Below, one piece after another: positions 28,183-38,038 of a stretch of 64,000 bases of DNA. The translations under genes and the position numbers were made by a program. The DNA lies in assembly GCA_963765105.1 (NCBI GenBank), contig CAVXUW010000002.1, positions 124,001 through 188,000 of the forward strand, in the 5' to 3' direction. The notes under the pieces are model-generated. The model saw nothing but the letters and a program-made list of their open reading frames with translations, had not been told where the DNA came from and ran no database searches. The stretch's first letter is position 1, and each line of letters starts with the position of its first letter. This DNA comes from CALMEC01 sp963765105 (lineage in GTDB: Bacteria > Actinomycetota > Thermoleophilia > Miltoncostaeales > Miltoncostaeaceae).

Positions 28183-29725
28183 TCAGTCAGGCAGGCCGAA
28201 CGCCTCGCGGAGCTTCGCCTGGGTGTACGGATGCGTCAGCTTGGCTGCGCTGTTCTGGTTGGCGAAGAAGTCTGACTCCTTGACGGCGGCTTCGCGGTCG
28301 AGCGCGACGATCCAGCGGACGGGGACGACCCACTCGGCGAGCTTCGGGTTGTCGGCGTCGGCACCCGCATCGGGCGCGCGGGCGACATCGACATACGACA
28401 CGACCTGGCCATCCTTCTCGACACGCAGGTCCTTGGCGAGTGCGGCCTCACCGAGTACTTCCCCGACTCCGACGTACCCGCCGACACCACTTCCCTGGGG
28501 GATGTAGACGAACACGCGGTTGCCGGTCTTGAGCTGCTTGAGCGACTTCGAATACCACTCGCCTCCACCGGCGGACACGAAGCCGTATGCCTTGGCGTCG
28601 TCCCAGTCGCGGCGTTGGTCCTCGCCGAAAGCGAAGTAGAAGTCGCGACCGTTCCACGTGGGCGGGTGTTCGGCCGCGTACTCGTAGGCGGAGGCAACCT
28701 CCCGAAGGAGAGTCTCCGCGGGATTCGCGATGGTGGTCCCTTGGCCGACCGGCTTTCCCGACGCAGACTCGATCGCGGTCAGATTCGGCCATGCGCGACG
28801 CACGATCACGCTTCGCCAGAGCGAGATGTAGGGGCCGTTGTCGTTCCAGATCGAGGTCATCCCCGCCTTCTCGCCCCGGATCCAGACGAGCAGGATCTCG
28901 CGGCCCTTGCCGATGGCGGTCTGAAGCGTCGCCAGCTGGGCAGCTTCGAGTTCACGCGCCCAGCCGAGCAGTTTGCGAAGCGGCTCCTGGTGTTCGGCGG
29001 CGGCATGCTCGATCGCCTGTTCGAAGGCATCCGAGCCCTCGACCTTCTTGGGTGTGGGCGCCTTTGATTGCCCCTTGGCGGGTATGACCGCCTCCGGGAA
29101 GTGCTCGGGGTCGACTCATTTGCGGAACGAGGATCTGTTCGTCGCCGACCTGATAGGCCGAGACAGTGATCAAGTCGATGATGATCCCGCTGCTGATTGA
29201 TTCGAGATAGCCCACCAGCTGCACCAACTCGGCCGGCGCCTCGTCCAGCACGAGCACCAGCCGGAAGGCGCCGGCCGCGAGCGAATCGGCGAGCGCCTCG
29301 TCGAACGCCTCGAGATCAAACTGACCGGACTGATCGGCCTGCGCGACCGTCTCCGCAATAGAGATTGCCGGGCCTTGCCCGAGGTAGTCCCGAGTCGATG
29401 CCTCAAGATCGGCCGGGCTGAGGCCCTTGAGATAGGCCGCGTACGTGAGGATCTGGGCGACAACGGCCCGGCGGGCTTCGGCGTTGCGCCGAAGCTTGAT
29501 CTCGATGATGGTCGGGCGGCCCTCTGCGTCGACCGCCAGCAAGTCGACGTACCCGGGTCCGATCGCGAACTCGCGCCCGAGGAGCGTCAACGTCGGATCG
29601 CCGGAGAGGGGAAGCAGATTGGGCGCCTCCTCGATCAGGTCATGGAGCGCCGCCTCAGACGGAAACCCGCTCGGTAACAGCGGCTGCCACTGCTCGTCGC
29701 TCTTGCGCCAGATCGCGGGGCTCAT
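28183..29725 (-). pseudogene. PD-(D/E)XK nuclease fused to an EVE-like domain, frameshifted
   Basis: The first piece (start 29725) is a DUF91/NucS-like nuclease domain: D61 (GYVDLLAVDAEGR) and E75-I-K77 (TIIEIKL) supply the PD-(D/E)XK centre, followed by QILTYAAYL. The frame is lost near 29115. The other frame continues without a stop through a linker (HFPEAVIPAKGQSK, then EQAIEHAAAEHQEPLRKLL) into the second piece. Its C-terminal half (GEWYSKSLKQLKTGNRVFVYI, GVGGYVGVGEV) resembles an EVE/PUA-like module, which reads modified bases or RNA. The intact protein would be about 514 residues. It lies antisense inside the DISARM operon. A modification-dependent restriction role is plausible. Confidence 0.65.
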
Positions 29726-29810
29726 GGAGGGACAGTATCGATGGCGCGAGGATGGCCGTCGCCTCGCTCTGACGCACAGCGGCCGATATTCCGGGTAATG
29801 TCATTTATGG

Positions 29811-29854
29811 CACTTGCCGATTACGCAAGTGGCAAACGATTCGTTTGCTATTAT
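29811..29854 (+). promoter_or_regulatory. Twin palindromic operators and -10 box of the XRE module
   Basis: Two adjacent perfect inverted repeats: CACTTGC/GCAAGTG with a 7-base gap (29811-29831) and GCAAACG/CGTTTGC with a 3-base gap (29832-29848). They are followed directly by TATTAT (29849-29854), a good -10 box, and the XRE start at 29875. The sites cover where RNA polymerase would bind, as expected for autorepression by the XRE protein. They may also control the divergent nuclease gene. Confidence 0.6.
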
Positions 29855-29874
29855 CTGACCAACGGGAGGCAGCA

Positions 29875-30219
29875 GTGGCAACAGATATCGAGCGGAGACA
29901 AGAGATCGGCCGGAACATCAAGGCCGCCCGCGAGCGTGCCGGGTTGAGTCAGCAGCAGCTCGTCGACCGTATCGGCGGTGACGTCTCGCGCCTCAGCAGG
30001 TTGGAGAGCGGTGAGCGCGGACTCGATAGCGTGCTGTTGTTCGATCTTGCCGATGCGCTCGACGTGTCGGTGGATTCGCTGCTCTCCTCGGGGCGCGTGA
30101 CGGCCTTCGCGCGTGGTGAACGTCAGCCCGATGAGGACGACGCACATGTCCGTTGGGGCAAGCGGATGATCGAGGAGATGCAGGCGGCGGAGCGCCTGGT
30201 GGAGCGGTATGGCCTCTGA
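29875..30219 (+). CDS. XRE-family helix-turn-helix regulator
   Basis: A 114-residue protein with an N-terminal Cro/CI-type HTH (GRNIKAARERAGLSQQQLVDRIGG, with the recognition helix around SRLSRLESGERG) and an acidic C-terminal tail. The GTG start at 29875 has GGGAGG 5 bases upstream. It overlaps the next gene by 11 bases and is preceded by two palindromes, so it very likely represses its own operon. In XRE-ImmA pairs the protease removes the repressor upon a stress signal. Confidence 0.8.
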   Translation: MATDIERRQEIGRNIKAARERAGLSQQQLVDRIGGDVSRLSRLESGERGLDSVLLFDLADALDVSVDSLLSSGRVTAFARGERQPDEDDAHVRWGKRMIEEMQAAERLVERYGL

Positions 30220-30997
30220 TCTTCGACAGCCACCATGGCTCGAGGGCGAGCGTGCGGCGAGCGCGCTCCGATTCGAGCTGGGGCTGGGCTACGCACCGAT
30301 CGACATCTACGACGTGATCGCACGGCGGGGGGTGGCGCTCGCGTTCCGTGACCTGCAAGGGGACGACGGCCGCTACATCTTCCACGCGGGACAGGGCCTG
30401 ATCATCGTCAACTCGACCGGTACGGAAGCCTCTCGGCAACGCTTTACGGCGGCGCACGAGCTTGGCCACCACGAGCTGCACCGGTTCTCGGGGGACGACG
30501 AGACGCCGACTTACCTTGTCGATCGCGACATCCTTGCGACCGGTGGCGATCGGCGAGAGGTCGAGGCGAATGCGTTCGCTGCGTCCTTCCTGCTGCCGGG
30601 TGAGGCACTCAAGGCCGAGTTCCCGGTTCGCGGCAAGGTCGAAGTGGAGGACGTGGTCGCGATCATGCGGCGGTACGGCGTCTCGTTCACGACCGCCGTG
30701 TTCCGGCTGCACAACACGCAACGGATTACGGCGCGCGTGCGTGATGCACTCCGGAGCGAAGGTGAAGGTCGGGTTCACGAACTCGGCGGCGACCTCCCCC
30801 CGCCCACCGGGCCAACCCCACCCGTCGGCCTGGAGCGCAGTCTCGCCAAGCTGTACCGCGCTGGGTTGGTCGAGGCCGACAGGGTCGCCGAGACTCTTGG
30901 TGTAGACCGCAAGTCCATCGTTTCACGCTTTGGTGATCCCGCGCCGACCGGGACCAACGCGGATGCGCTCCTCGCCGAGCTGGAGTCGGAGGTGTAA
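30209..30997 (+). CDS. ImmA/IrrE-family metalloprotease-like protein
   Basis: A 262-residue protein with the zinc-binding HELGH motif at residues 83-87 (RFTAAHELGHHELH) and a downstream acidic segment (EVEANAFAASFLLP) that gives the third ligand. This is the ImmA/IrrE peptidase domain, known to cleave XRE-type repressors. The C-terminal 60 residues are a small charged domain. It overlaps the XRE gene by 11 bases and the PIN gene starts 5 bases after it, so the three form one operon. Confidence 0.85.
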   Translation: MASDLRQPPWLEGERAASALRFELGLGYAPIDIYDVIARRGVALAFRDLQGDDGRYIFHAGQGLIIVNSTGTEASRQRFTAAHELGHHELHRFSGDDETPTYLVDRDILATGGDRREVEANAFAASFLLPGEALKAEFPVRGKVEVEDVVAIMRRYGVSFTTAVFRLHNTQRITARVRDALRSEGEGRVHELGGDLPPPTGPTPPVGLERSLAKLYRAGLVEADRVAETLGVDRKSIVSRFGDPAPTGTNADALLAELESEV

Positions 30998-31002
30998 CCG
31001 AG

Positions 31003-31677
31003 ATGGAGGACGCACCTGATCCGGACCGTTTGACGGTGGGCGCCGACGCTTCGGTGCTCATCGACCTGGTGGCGGGCAGGCGCCTGCTGAATCTCAAGGA
31101 GCTATTCGGCGAGGTTGCGGTGCCGGCCCTGGTGCATACCGAAATTGAACGCGGGCTTGGGTCCCATCCGATCAATCAGGGCATCCTCAGAGCCGACTAC
31201 CTGCTCAAGGTTGCTGCCGACGATCCGGAAGATCTTCAGCTGATGGCGGACTTCCATCTCCTGTGGTCGAGCGCGGGGACCGACAACGCCGGCGAGGCAG
31301 AGCTGGTGGTGCTGAGCCGGCGACACGGCTGGATTGCGCTGCTTGAGGACCGCCAAGGGCGGGAGGCCGCCAAGCGTGAGGGGGTCTATCCGGTGCGCAT
31401 GACGACGTGTGCGGCGGCAGCCGCGGCCTGCGACGTGATGACACTCGAGCGCGCATGGGGTCTTCATTGCGGCTACCACCGGAACCGCACGCGTCCGTTG
31501 CCGATCGGGATCACACCGGCGGATCGGCCTCGCTTCGAACGTGCCGTCGAGATCGTCCGCCGCCTCCACGCCCGACAGGGCGCTCCCCCTTGGCCGGAGA
31601 TGTTGCGGGGCTCGTCCCTCGACCCCTGCCAGCTCGACGACCTGGTCGTCGCGTCAGCCAACTCCACCCACGAATGA
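31003..31677 (+). CDS. PIN-like nuclease, third gene of the XRE-ImmA module
   Basis: A 224-residue protein. The first acidic residue lies in VGADASVLIDLVAG, the conserved Glu in VHTEIERGLG, and a late cluster reads NAGEAELVVLSRRHGW followed by LLEDRQGREAAKREGV. This is the pattern of PIN domains of the DUF3368 type. The C-terminal third is Arg-rich. PIN enzymes are Mg-dependent RNases. In an operon behind XRE and ImmA it is the probable effector, with XRE/ImmA as control. Intact. Starts 5 bases after ImmA. Confidence 0.6.
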   Translation: MEDAPDPDRLTVGADASVLIDLVAGRRLLNLKELFGEVAVPALVHTEIERGLGSHPINQGILRADYLLKVAADDPEDLQLMADFHLLWSSAGTDNAGEAELVVLSRRHGWIALLEDRQGREAAKREGVYPVRMTTCAAAAAACDVMTLERAWGLHCGYHRNRTRPLPIGITPADRPRFERAVEIVRRLHARQGAPPWPEMLRGSSLDPCQLDDLVVASANSTHE

Positions 31678-31693
31678 TCGGGAAGGATCATCA

Positions 31694-32746
31694 ATGACAA
31701 CGACCGCACCAAACCCCATCGCGACCGACCCGATGGTTGAGAGTGCATTCGAAGCCCACGAAAGGGCGATTCGAGTGCCCGACGTCCAGAACGCGGAGGC
31801 CAAGGCACTTCATCCTCCGCTCCGCAAGGACCTTACCGACCGGCTCGGTCTGCCGGAGACAGCATCGTTTCTCGCGGGCTCCTACCGGCGAAAGACGCAG
31901 ATCGCGCCCCTCCAGGACCTTGACATCATCATCGTGATGGGCTCGGCCGGACCGGACGGCCCCGATCAATCCCCTGTCGATGTGCTTGGTCGAGTCGCGA
32001 GGGCAGCCGAATCCTGTGACCTTGTCCGACGGATTGACAAGATCGGCGTGCGTGCCGTCACGTGCGTGCTCTGGAATTCGGAGATCATGCTCGACTTCGT
32101 GCCGGCGTTCGAGGCCGGAGTCGAGGAGCGGCTCTGGCTTTGCCGCAACAAGCCAGAGGACGGCCTGGTGGATTGGTCGCTGGCGCACCCTCGCGGGCAG
32201 ATCCTCGCGACCTCGACGGCGAACATCGCCTGTGGTGGCACGTACATCCCGCTCGTCCGTGTCGCAAAAGGCTGGAACTGTGCTGCAGGCCCCGGGGACG
32301 AAAAGCTGTTGCCCTCGTACGCCCTTGAAGCCGCGACTCACGGAGCCCTCGGACTTGAGCCAACCGCGTTTGCCCCGGGTCTGGCGGCGACCTTGGCCAC
32401 TCTTGAAGACCATCTTGTCAACCATCGTCCTCTCCCGGATCCGGGTAGTCCTGAGAGCGACGTGTTCGAGATGCTCGATGAGGACCGACGGCAACGAGCC
32501 ATCCCGATCGTGCGAGCCGCTTCGCGCCAAGCTGAGCAGGCGTGCAACAGCGCCCGCGAGTTGGCACTCGCAATCTGGGGCGACCTGCTCGGCCCGACGT
32601 TCCCCGGCCCGGCCCAGCGTCCCGGACGAATCGGTGCGGGCCTGGTTGCGGGCACGGTGGGCGTGGCGGGTTCTGGTATCAGCGTCTCAGCTGCTGCGCG
32701 GTCCCTTCCGAAGACGACGCGCGCATGGAGACCCTTCCCCCGATGA
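31694..32746 (+). CDS. CBASS CD-NTase (cyclic oligonucleotide synthase)
   Basis: A 350-residue nucleotidyltransferase. G62-S63 (AGSYRRKTQI), D75 and D77 (QDLDIII) and D134 (IMLDFVP) form the complete GS...DxD...D active site of cGAS/DncV-like enzymes. In CBASS these make a cyclic di- or trinucleotide upon phage infection to activate the effector. ATG 31694 has GGAAGGA upstream. The C-terminus holds a glycine-rich hydrophobic stretch (about residues 308-325). It overlaps the E2-like gene by 4 bases (ATGA), and the next pair likewise, so three proteins are made from one message. Product nucleotide not predictable from motif alone. Confidence 0.88.
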   Translation: MTTTAPNPIATDPMVESAFEAHERAIRVPDVQNAEAKALHPPLRKDLTDRLGLPETASFLAGSYRRKTQIAPLQDLDIIIVMGSAGPDGPDQSPVDVLGRVARAAESCDLVRRIDKIGVRAVTCVLWNSEIMLDFVPAFEAGVEERLWLCRNKPEDGLVDWSLAHPRGQILATSTANIACGGTYIPLVRVAKGWNCAAGPGDEKLLPSYALEAATHGALGLEPTAFAPGLAATLATLEDHLVNHRPLPDPGSPESDVFEMLDEDRRQRAIPIVRAASRQAEQACNSARELALAIWGDLLGPTFPGPAQRPGRIGAGLVAGTVGVAGSGISVSAAARSLPKTTRAWRPFPR

Positions 32747-33324
32747 GCGGCAGCGCCCGCTCCGGCGGCAGACCTTCGCGTCGGTCGCGACCGACCAGCC
32801 GTCCGGCGGTGACGACACCTGCCATCCGCCTTCCGTGGTGGTTCGGACAGGCGCGGGCATTCCTCACGGAGATGGAGACAGGCTTGGCTGAAGCCGAAGT
32901 GGTACGGATGACCGCGAACGAAATCAGCGACCACCCGGTTCTGCGGGCGGTTCAACGGGCCCGAGACATGTGGACGGCCCGGGGGTATCGCTTCGCCGTC
33001 CAGGGGCCATTCGGGCTCGCGAGGTTGGTGATCCTCCTCTCGAGCCGCCGGCCCGACGAGGTCGTTGTCGTCTGCTTGGATGGGCCTAACGGCGCGGAAA
33101 TCGCTTCACCACACCGCAACGGCAGGCCCGGAGCATCCTCAGCGTACGAGCTATGTCTGTTCTTCCCGGGTGATCCGGAGTCCAACCGTTGGGTACCCAG
33201 CGACGGGCTTGTGCTCCTCGCCGACCTCGCAAGGGTTCATGTCTGGAAGGAACACTTCTGGCGGACCGAAGGGTTCTGGCCAGGCCCTGAAGCTCCCCAT
33301 GGATACCTGGACGAAGCGGCATGA
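32743..33324 (+). CDS. Minimal E2-like protein of a type II (short) CBASS
   Basis: A 193-residue protein from the ATG overlapping the CD-NTase stop; ATG 32725 is an in-frame alternative. The N-terminal 25 residues are Arg/Ser-rich and disordered-looking. The C-terminal half carries ELCLFFPGD (C138 as possible active-site Cys), then RWVPSDGLVLLADLARVHVW, and ends with WPGPEAPH (residues 179-186). This matches the E2/UBC-like proteins of short type II CBASS, which attach to or modify the CD-NTase without separate E1 and JAB proteins. The family call rests on these motifs plus position between CD-NTase and a SAVED effector. Confidence 0.65.
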   Translation: MSGSARSGGRPSRRSRPTSRPAVTTPAIRLPWWFGQARAFLTEMETGLAEAEVVRMTANEISDHPVLRAVQRARDMWTARGYRFAVQGPFGLARLVILLSSRRPDEVVVVCLDGPNGAEIASPHRNGRPGASSAYELCLFFPGDPESNRWVPSDGLVLLADLARVHVWKEHFWRTEGFWPGPEAPHGYLDEAA

Positions 33325-34517
33325 GCCTACGACCCTTCCTCTGCCACGCCCGAGCGGATAGGTCACGCCTCGAAGTCTTCAGCACCGAGTTGAGCATCGC
33401 AGGCGCCGACGGCTGGCAGGACGTCAACGACTTGCGGCTCGGTCGTCGGAACAAACGCGAGATCCGGCGTGTCATGGCAGAGGAAGCGGGTGGCCTGATC
33501 TGGTTTGGTACACCGGCAGCGACGAACTCAAAGTTCATCCGCAGAGTTGAGGTCCCGGCGGCACTGGTACGTTCCAATCGCGGCGATTTCCCTCTTGTGC
33601 CGGTCTTCGCGGATCTCCGCCCGAGCGAATTGCGTGCGGTGCGCCTTCGTTGGCCGCGATGGCGGACGAGCCTGGCACGATTGATCGACCACAACGGGAT
33701 TGTCCGGGACGACGGCGAGGCGGATGAGTTGCTATGGCAACGAGCCTCTCACGCGTACGTCCGTCATGCCGTTCTCGCGCGGGGCAACCAACCGGCACGA
33801 GTTGCCATCAGCTGCGTGGCTGCACCAGAGCGAACAGCCGACGTCGTTCTGGACTGGCGGAGCCTGATTGGGTCCTCACGGACCATGGATCCACGTGGGC
33901 CCGCCCGAGCCCACGCAGCTCTCGCGAACCTTCGTCAAGCCTTCCAAGAGGCTGGAGCCAAGCGCATCGAGGTATCGGCCCAGCTCTTCCTCCCTTTGGC
34001 CGTGCTCGTGGGGCTCGAGTTCGCCCCGATGACGGGGTTGACCTTGGTAGTCGAGCAGCGGACTCAGACAACAACACGGTGGATCTCCGTGGAAGAACTC
34101 GCAGATCCGCTCGACTCGGCGGACGTGGAGGTCGAACGCCAGATCCGCGGCGGGGTGGGTCCAACAGTTGTCGTTGTTTCGACACCCGAACCGATCGTAG
34201 GTGCCGTCGCACGGTATTGCGATCAGATCAACGCGCGAGAAGTCATCACTCTTCACGTCGCAACGCTCCTCGACCCTCCCATGACGGGAGTTCTTGCGCG
34301 CCAGGTAGCGGCAGTCCTGGCCGACCTCACGGATCGGGGAGTGGAGAAGCACCTTCTCATTCGAGGCCCGGTGAGCCTCGCTGTGTTGATCGGCGCTGCC
34401 GGCAACACGATGGGTCGAACAACAGTGCCGCTGTGGAATGGCGATGGTGGATACGGTCCAGGACTGGTCCTGGGTGGAGCGGCGGCTGCCCAGCAACCTG
34501 ATCTCCTTCGACATTGA
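33321..34517 (+). CDS. TIR-SAVED effector of CBASS
   Basis: A 398-residue protein. Residues 1-130 are a TIR domain: RPFLCHARADR at the first strand, a W-x-D-(V/x)-N-D-L box after it, and the catalytic Glu E77 in SKFIRRVEVPAAL. Residues about 200-398 form a SAVED domain (TLVVEQRTQTTTRW, then HLLIRGPVSLAVLIGAAGN near the end). In known TIR-SAVED proteins a cyclic trinucleotide binds SAVED, the proteins stack into filaments, and TIR destroys NAD+, killing the infected cell. ATGA overlap with the E2-like gene. Intact. Confidence 0.85.
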   Translation: MSLRPFLCHARADRSRLEVFSTELSIAGADGWQDVNDLRLGRRNKREIRRVMAEEAGGLIWFGTPAATNSKFIRRVEVPAALVRSNRGDFPLVPVFADLRPSELRAVRLRWPRWRTSLARLIDHNGIVRDDGEADELLWQRASHAYVRHAVLARGNQPARVAISCVAAPERTADVVLDWRSLIGSSRTMDPRGPARAHAALANLRQAFQEAGAKRIEVSAQLFLPLAVLVGLEFAPMTGLTLVVEQRTQTTTRWISVEELADPLDSADVEVERQIRGGVGPTVVVVSTPEPIVGAVARYCDQINAREVITLHVATLLDPPMTGVLARQVAAVLADLTDRGVEKHLLIRGPVSLAVLIGAAGNTMGRTTVPLWNGDGGYGPGLVLGGAAAAQQPDLLRH

Positions 34518-34563
34518 ACGCAGGAGGGGCATCGGAAGTCGGAACTGAGATGCTTGTCTCAGC

Positions 34564-37500
34564 ATGGTGAAACGCGCAGATACAGGATCGGACAGCACAG
34601 GGCTGCGCGTGGCCTCGCCGTCGGCGCTTCGACGTGAACTGCTCGACCTGGTCGTCGGCGAACTCTGTGGCCCGGCCGGGGGTGCGGAGGAGATCCTTCC
34701 GGGGCGGCAGCGACCCCGGGATCGATACTTGGCGGGGGTCATCGCCCCGACGGGCGTGCAGTTCGAACCTGAGCGAGAAGAGGGGCTTCAGGCTGGGGAC
34801 GACGACATCGAGGACAGCGCCGACGGTGACCAGGCCGGATCGCGGTCCTACCTGCCGTCGTCGATCGGGATGACCTTCCATGTTGTGCGTGGAACGGCGG
34901 CCTTGCGCGTACGGGCGTCGTGGGGTCGGTACGAGCGTGTTCGCAATCCCGATGAGGATGGCAGCGGGCGCGTTTGGCAGCGCGTCCCCATGAGCGGTGA
35001 GGTCGACCTGCCGCTCGCGGCGCGCGAGGGAGGGATCCGCCTGACTCCTGTGCCTGAACTGCCGGACGTCGGGATCGAAGCGCACGTGCGGCCGGCGGGT
35101 GATGACCTGGCGGTGACGCTCTTCCTGAGGAACGATCAGACGGAACCCGACCGCAACCGCGATATCGCATGGTTGTTCCAGGGGCAGATCGAAGCGTCCG
35201 CCCCGGACGGCGCGGCGGTGTTTGTCGCAAGCGACCGCCCGCCCGCCGATGACGCACCGTCCGAGGAACGGCGCCTTGCGCTGGCCTATCGTCGTCGGCG
35301 AGAGTTTGCTGTCGGTCACGGTATCGCCGTCGGGGCGGATGTCTCTGCGACTGATCCTGCTCGGGCGACCGCGATACGGACCCACGTCATCCCGCAGCGT
35401 GAGGTTCCACAGACCGGCGCGCCTGACGACGAACCGCGGCTCGTTGAACTCGAACGTGACATGCGCGTGCTCAGCAAAGCCTCCGACGCCGACCTGCCAG
35501 GACTGCTTGAGCCGCTCATCGAGGGATACCGCGACTGGCTCGTGCTACAGAAGGCACGGATTGACGCCGGCGTGGACGGGCTCGCCGGACATGGGGTCAC
35601 TGCCAACGGGGTGATCGACGAAGCCCGCTATGCACTCGCGCGGATAGCGGAGGGGATCGAGACGCTGCGCATCGACCCAGATGCGTGTGAGGCATTCCGC
35701 TTCGCAAACACGGCTATGGCCCAGCAGCGCGTGCACAGCATGTGGGCTGAGCATCGGCGCCGCGGTGGCGAGGATCCGCTGACCGCGTTTGACATCCCAA
35801 AGAACCGGCGCTGGCGGCCCTTTCAGCTCGCGTTCATCCTGCTGAACCTGCCGTCCATCGCCGATCCTCGGCACCCTGACCGAGGAGCGTCGCCGAGCGC
35901 GCGGTGTGACCTGTTGTGGTTCCCGACCGGTGGTGGCAAGACCGAGGCCTACCTCGGCCTCGCCGCTTTCACGATGGCGATGCGGCGCTTGCAGGGTCCC
36001 TTGGGGATCGGCGCGCCGACGCCGGGGTGGCCGTGCTGATGCGCTACACGTTGCGGGTCTTGACCTTGCAGCAGTTCCAGCGAGCGGCAGCGTTGATCTG
36101 CGCGTGCGAGGTCCAGCGTCGGGCCGATCCCGACCGTTGGGGTGAGGAGCCGTTTCGGATCGGGTTGTGGGTCGGTCAGGCGACGACACCCAACACCGTC
36201 GAGCAGGCCCACGAGGCGCATACGCAACCAGCACGGTGATGGGTACGTCAGGACCGGCGGTGGCCGGCCCGATCAACTTGCCGCCTGCCCGTGGTGCGGG
36301 TGCCAGATACAGGCAGGTCGGGACATCATCGTCGAGACGTACGAAAAGGGGCGCGCACGAGTCTTGACGTATTGCTCCGACACAACCGGGGCGTGTGCGT
36401 TCTCCCGCAAGGGCTCGCCCGGCGAGGGCATCCCGGTGATGACCGTCGACGAGGAGATCTATCGGCGCCTGCCGGCCATGCTGATCGCGACCGTGGACAA
36501 GTTCGCGCAGCTGCCGTGGAACGGAGCCACCCAGGCGTTGTTTGGAACGGTGGATGGCCGATGCGAACGCCACGGATTCCGCGCGGTGGGCTTGCAGGAC
36601 GCCGACTCGCACCCGCAGAAGGGCAACCTGCCCCGGGCGCGGACGGTCGAGCGGGACGTGATGATTCGCCCGCCGGACCTGATCATCCAAGACGAGTTGC
36701 ACTTGATCTCCGGACCTCTGGGCACCCTGGTGGGCCTGTACGAGACTGCCGTCGATCATCTGTGCTTCGTGGAAACTCGATGGCCGGATCGTTCGACCGA
36801 AGGTCGTCGCATCGACCGCGACCATCCGGCAGGCACGGGAGCAGGTGCACGCCCTGTTCATGCGCGATGTGGCGGTGTTCCCTCCGCAAGGTCTCGATGC
36901 CGAGGACAGCTTCTTCTCGAAGGAACGCGCTGCGACCGACGAGGACTATGGTCGCCTGTACCTGGGGGTGTGTGCTCCGGGCAGGCGTCTGAAGGTCGCG
37001 CTGATCCGCACCTACTTCGCCTTCCTGGCTGCGGCGCAGCGGCTGTACGAGAAGTACGAGGCACACGCCGATCCCTGGATGAGCCTGGTCGGCTACTTCG
37101 GGTCGATTCGGGAGCTGGCCGGAATGAGACGTGCGTGTGAGGACGACATCAGAACCAGGCTCCTGCGCGCCGACGAGCACGGATTGGCGCGGCGGAGCAT
37201 CTCGCCGGGCAGCATCGAAGAGCTCACGTCGCGACTGTCTGCCGCGGATATCCCGCGCCTGCTCGATCAGATGGAGCGTGGCTTTGGTCCTCCACAAACA
37301 CCCGAGGCGAAACGATCGGGCCCCCCTCAGCCGCGTCCATTGGACGTGTTGCTGGCGACGAACATGATCTCGGTCGGCGTCGACATCGGCCGACTCGGCT
37401 TGATGGTCGCCGCGGGACAGCCGAAGTCCACCGCCGAGTACATCCAGGCCACGAGCCGCGTTGGGCGCTCCACACCAGGGATCGTATGCACCGTCTTCAA

Positions 37501-38038
37501 CTGGGCCCGACCGCGCGACCTCTCGCATTACACGCGCTTTGAGCACTACCACGACTGCTTCTACCGGCACGTCGAGCCGCTCTCGGTCACGCCTTTTGCC
37601 AAGCGGTCGCTCGACCGGGGTTTGTCTGCGCTACTCGCTTCGCTGATCCGTCTGCACGACGTGGGATCGAGCCCCAACGGCGGCGCGCAGGACCTGGACC
37701 GAGACGGTGAACTGGTCCGCGAGGTGATTCGCGTGATCGCGGAGCGTGCGGGGGGCGTCGACTCGTCAAGTGCGACCGTGACCGAAGTGCGGGAGATGCT
37801 GGAGTCGCGTTTGGATGCGTGGCGCGCCCAGGCCGACCAGATGCTCGCAACTGGCAGTCGGCTTGGCTACCAAACCGGTCGGGACTCAACGACAATCGGT
37901 TTGCTGAAGAACCCCGGTACCGAACCCTGGACCCTGTTCACCACGCTCAACTCGCTCCGGGACGTGGAGCCGAGCGCAGGGCTTGTGTTGCGTGACGGTG
38001 CCTTTTGGGTCGGTAGTGGGGATGAGAACATCTCGTGA
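34564..38038 (+). pseudogene. drmA: DrmA, DISARM helicase, interrupted by three frameshifts
   Basis: Reassembled across frames this is a DrmA of about 1155 residues. Segment 1 (34564 to about 36020) ends after the Walker A motif FPTGGGKTEAYLG. Segment 2 (about 36020-36220) has RYTLRVLTLQQFQRAA and GLWVGQATTPNTVEQA. Segment 3 (about 36220-36775) has a zinc-ribbon-like CPWCG and the Walker B-like IIQDELHLI. Segment 4 (about 36775-38038) starts VRPKVVASTATIRQA and has the helicase C motifs ATNMISVGVDIGRLG and YIQATSRVGRS. The shifts equal +2 (or -1), +1 and +1 bases. All segments otherwise stay open. Overlaps drmB by 4 bases. Confidence 0.8.
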
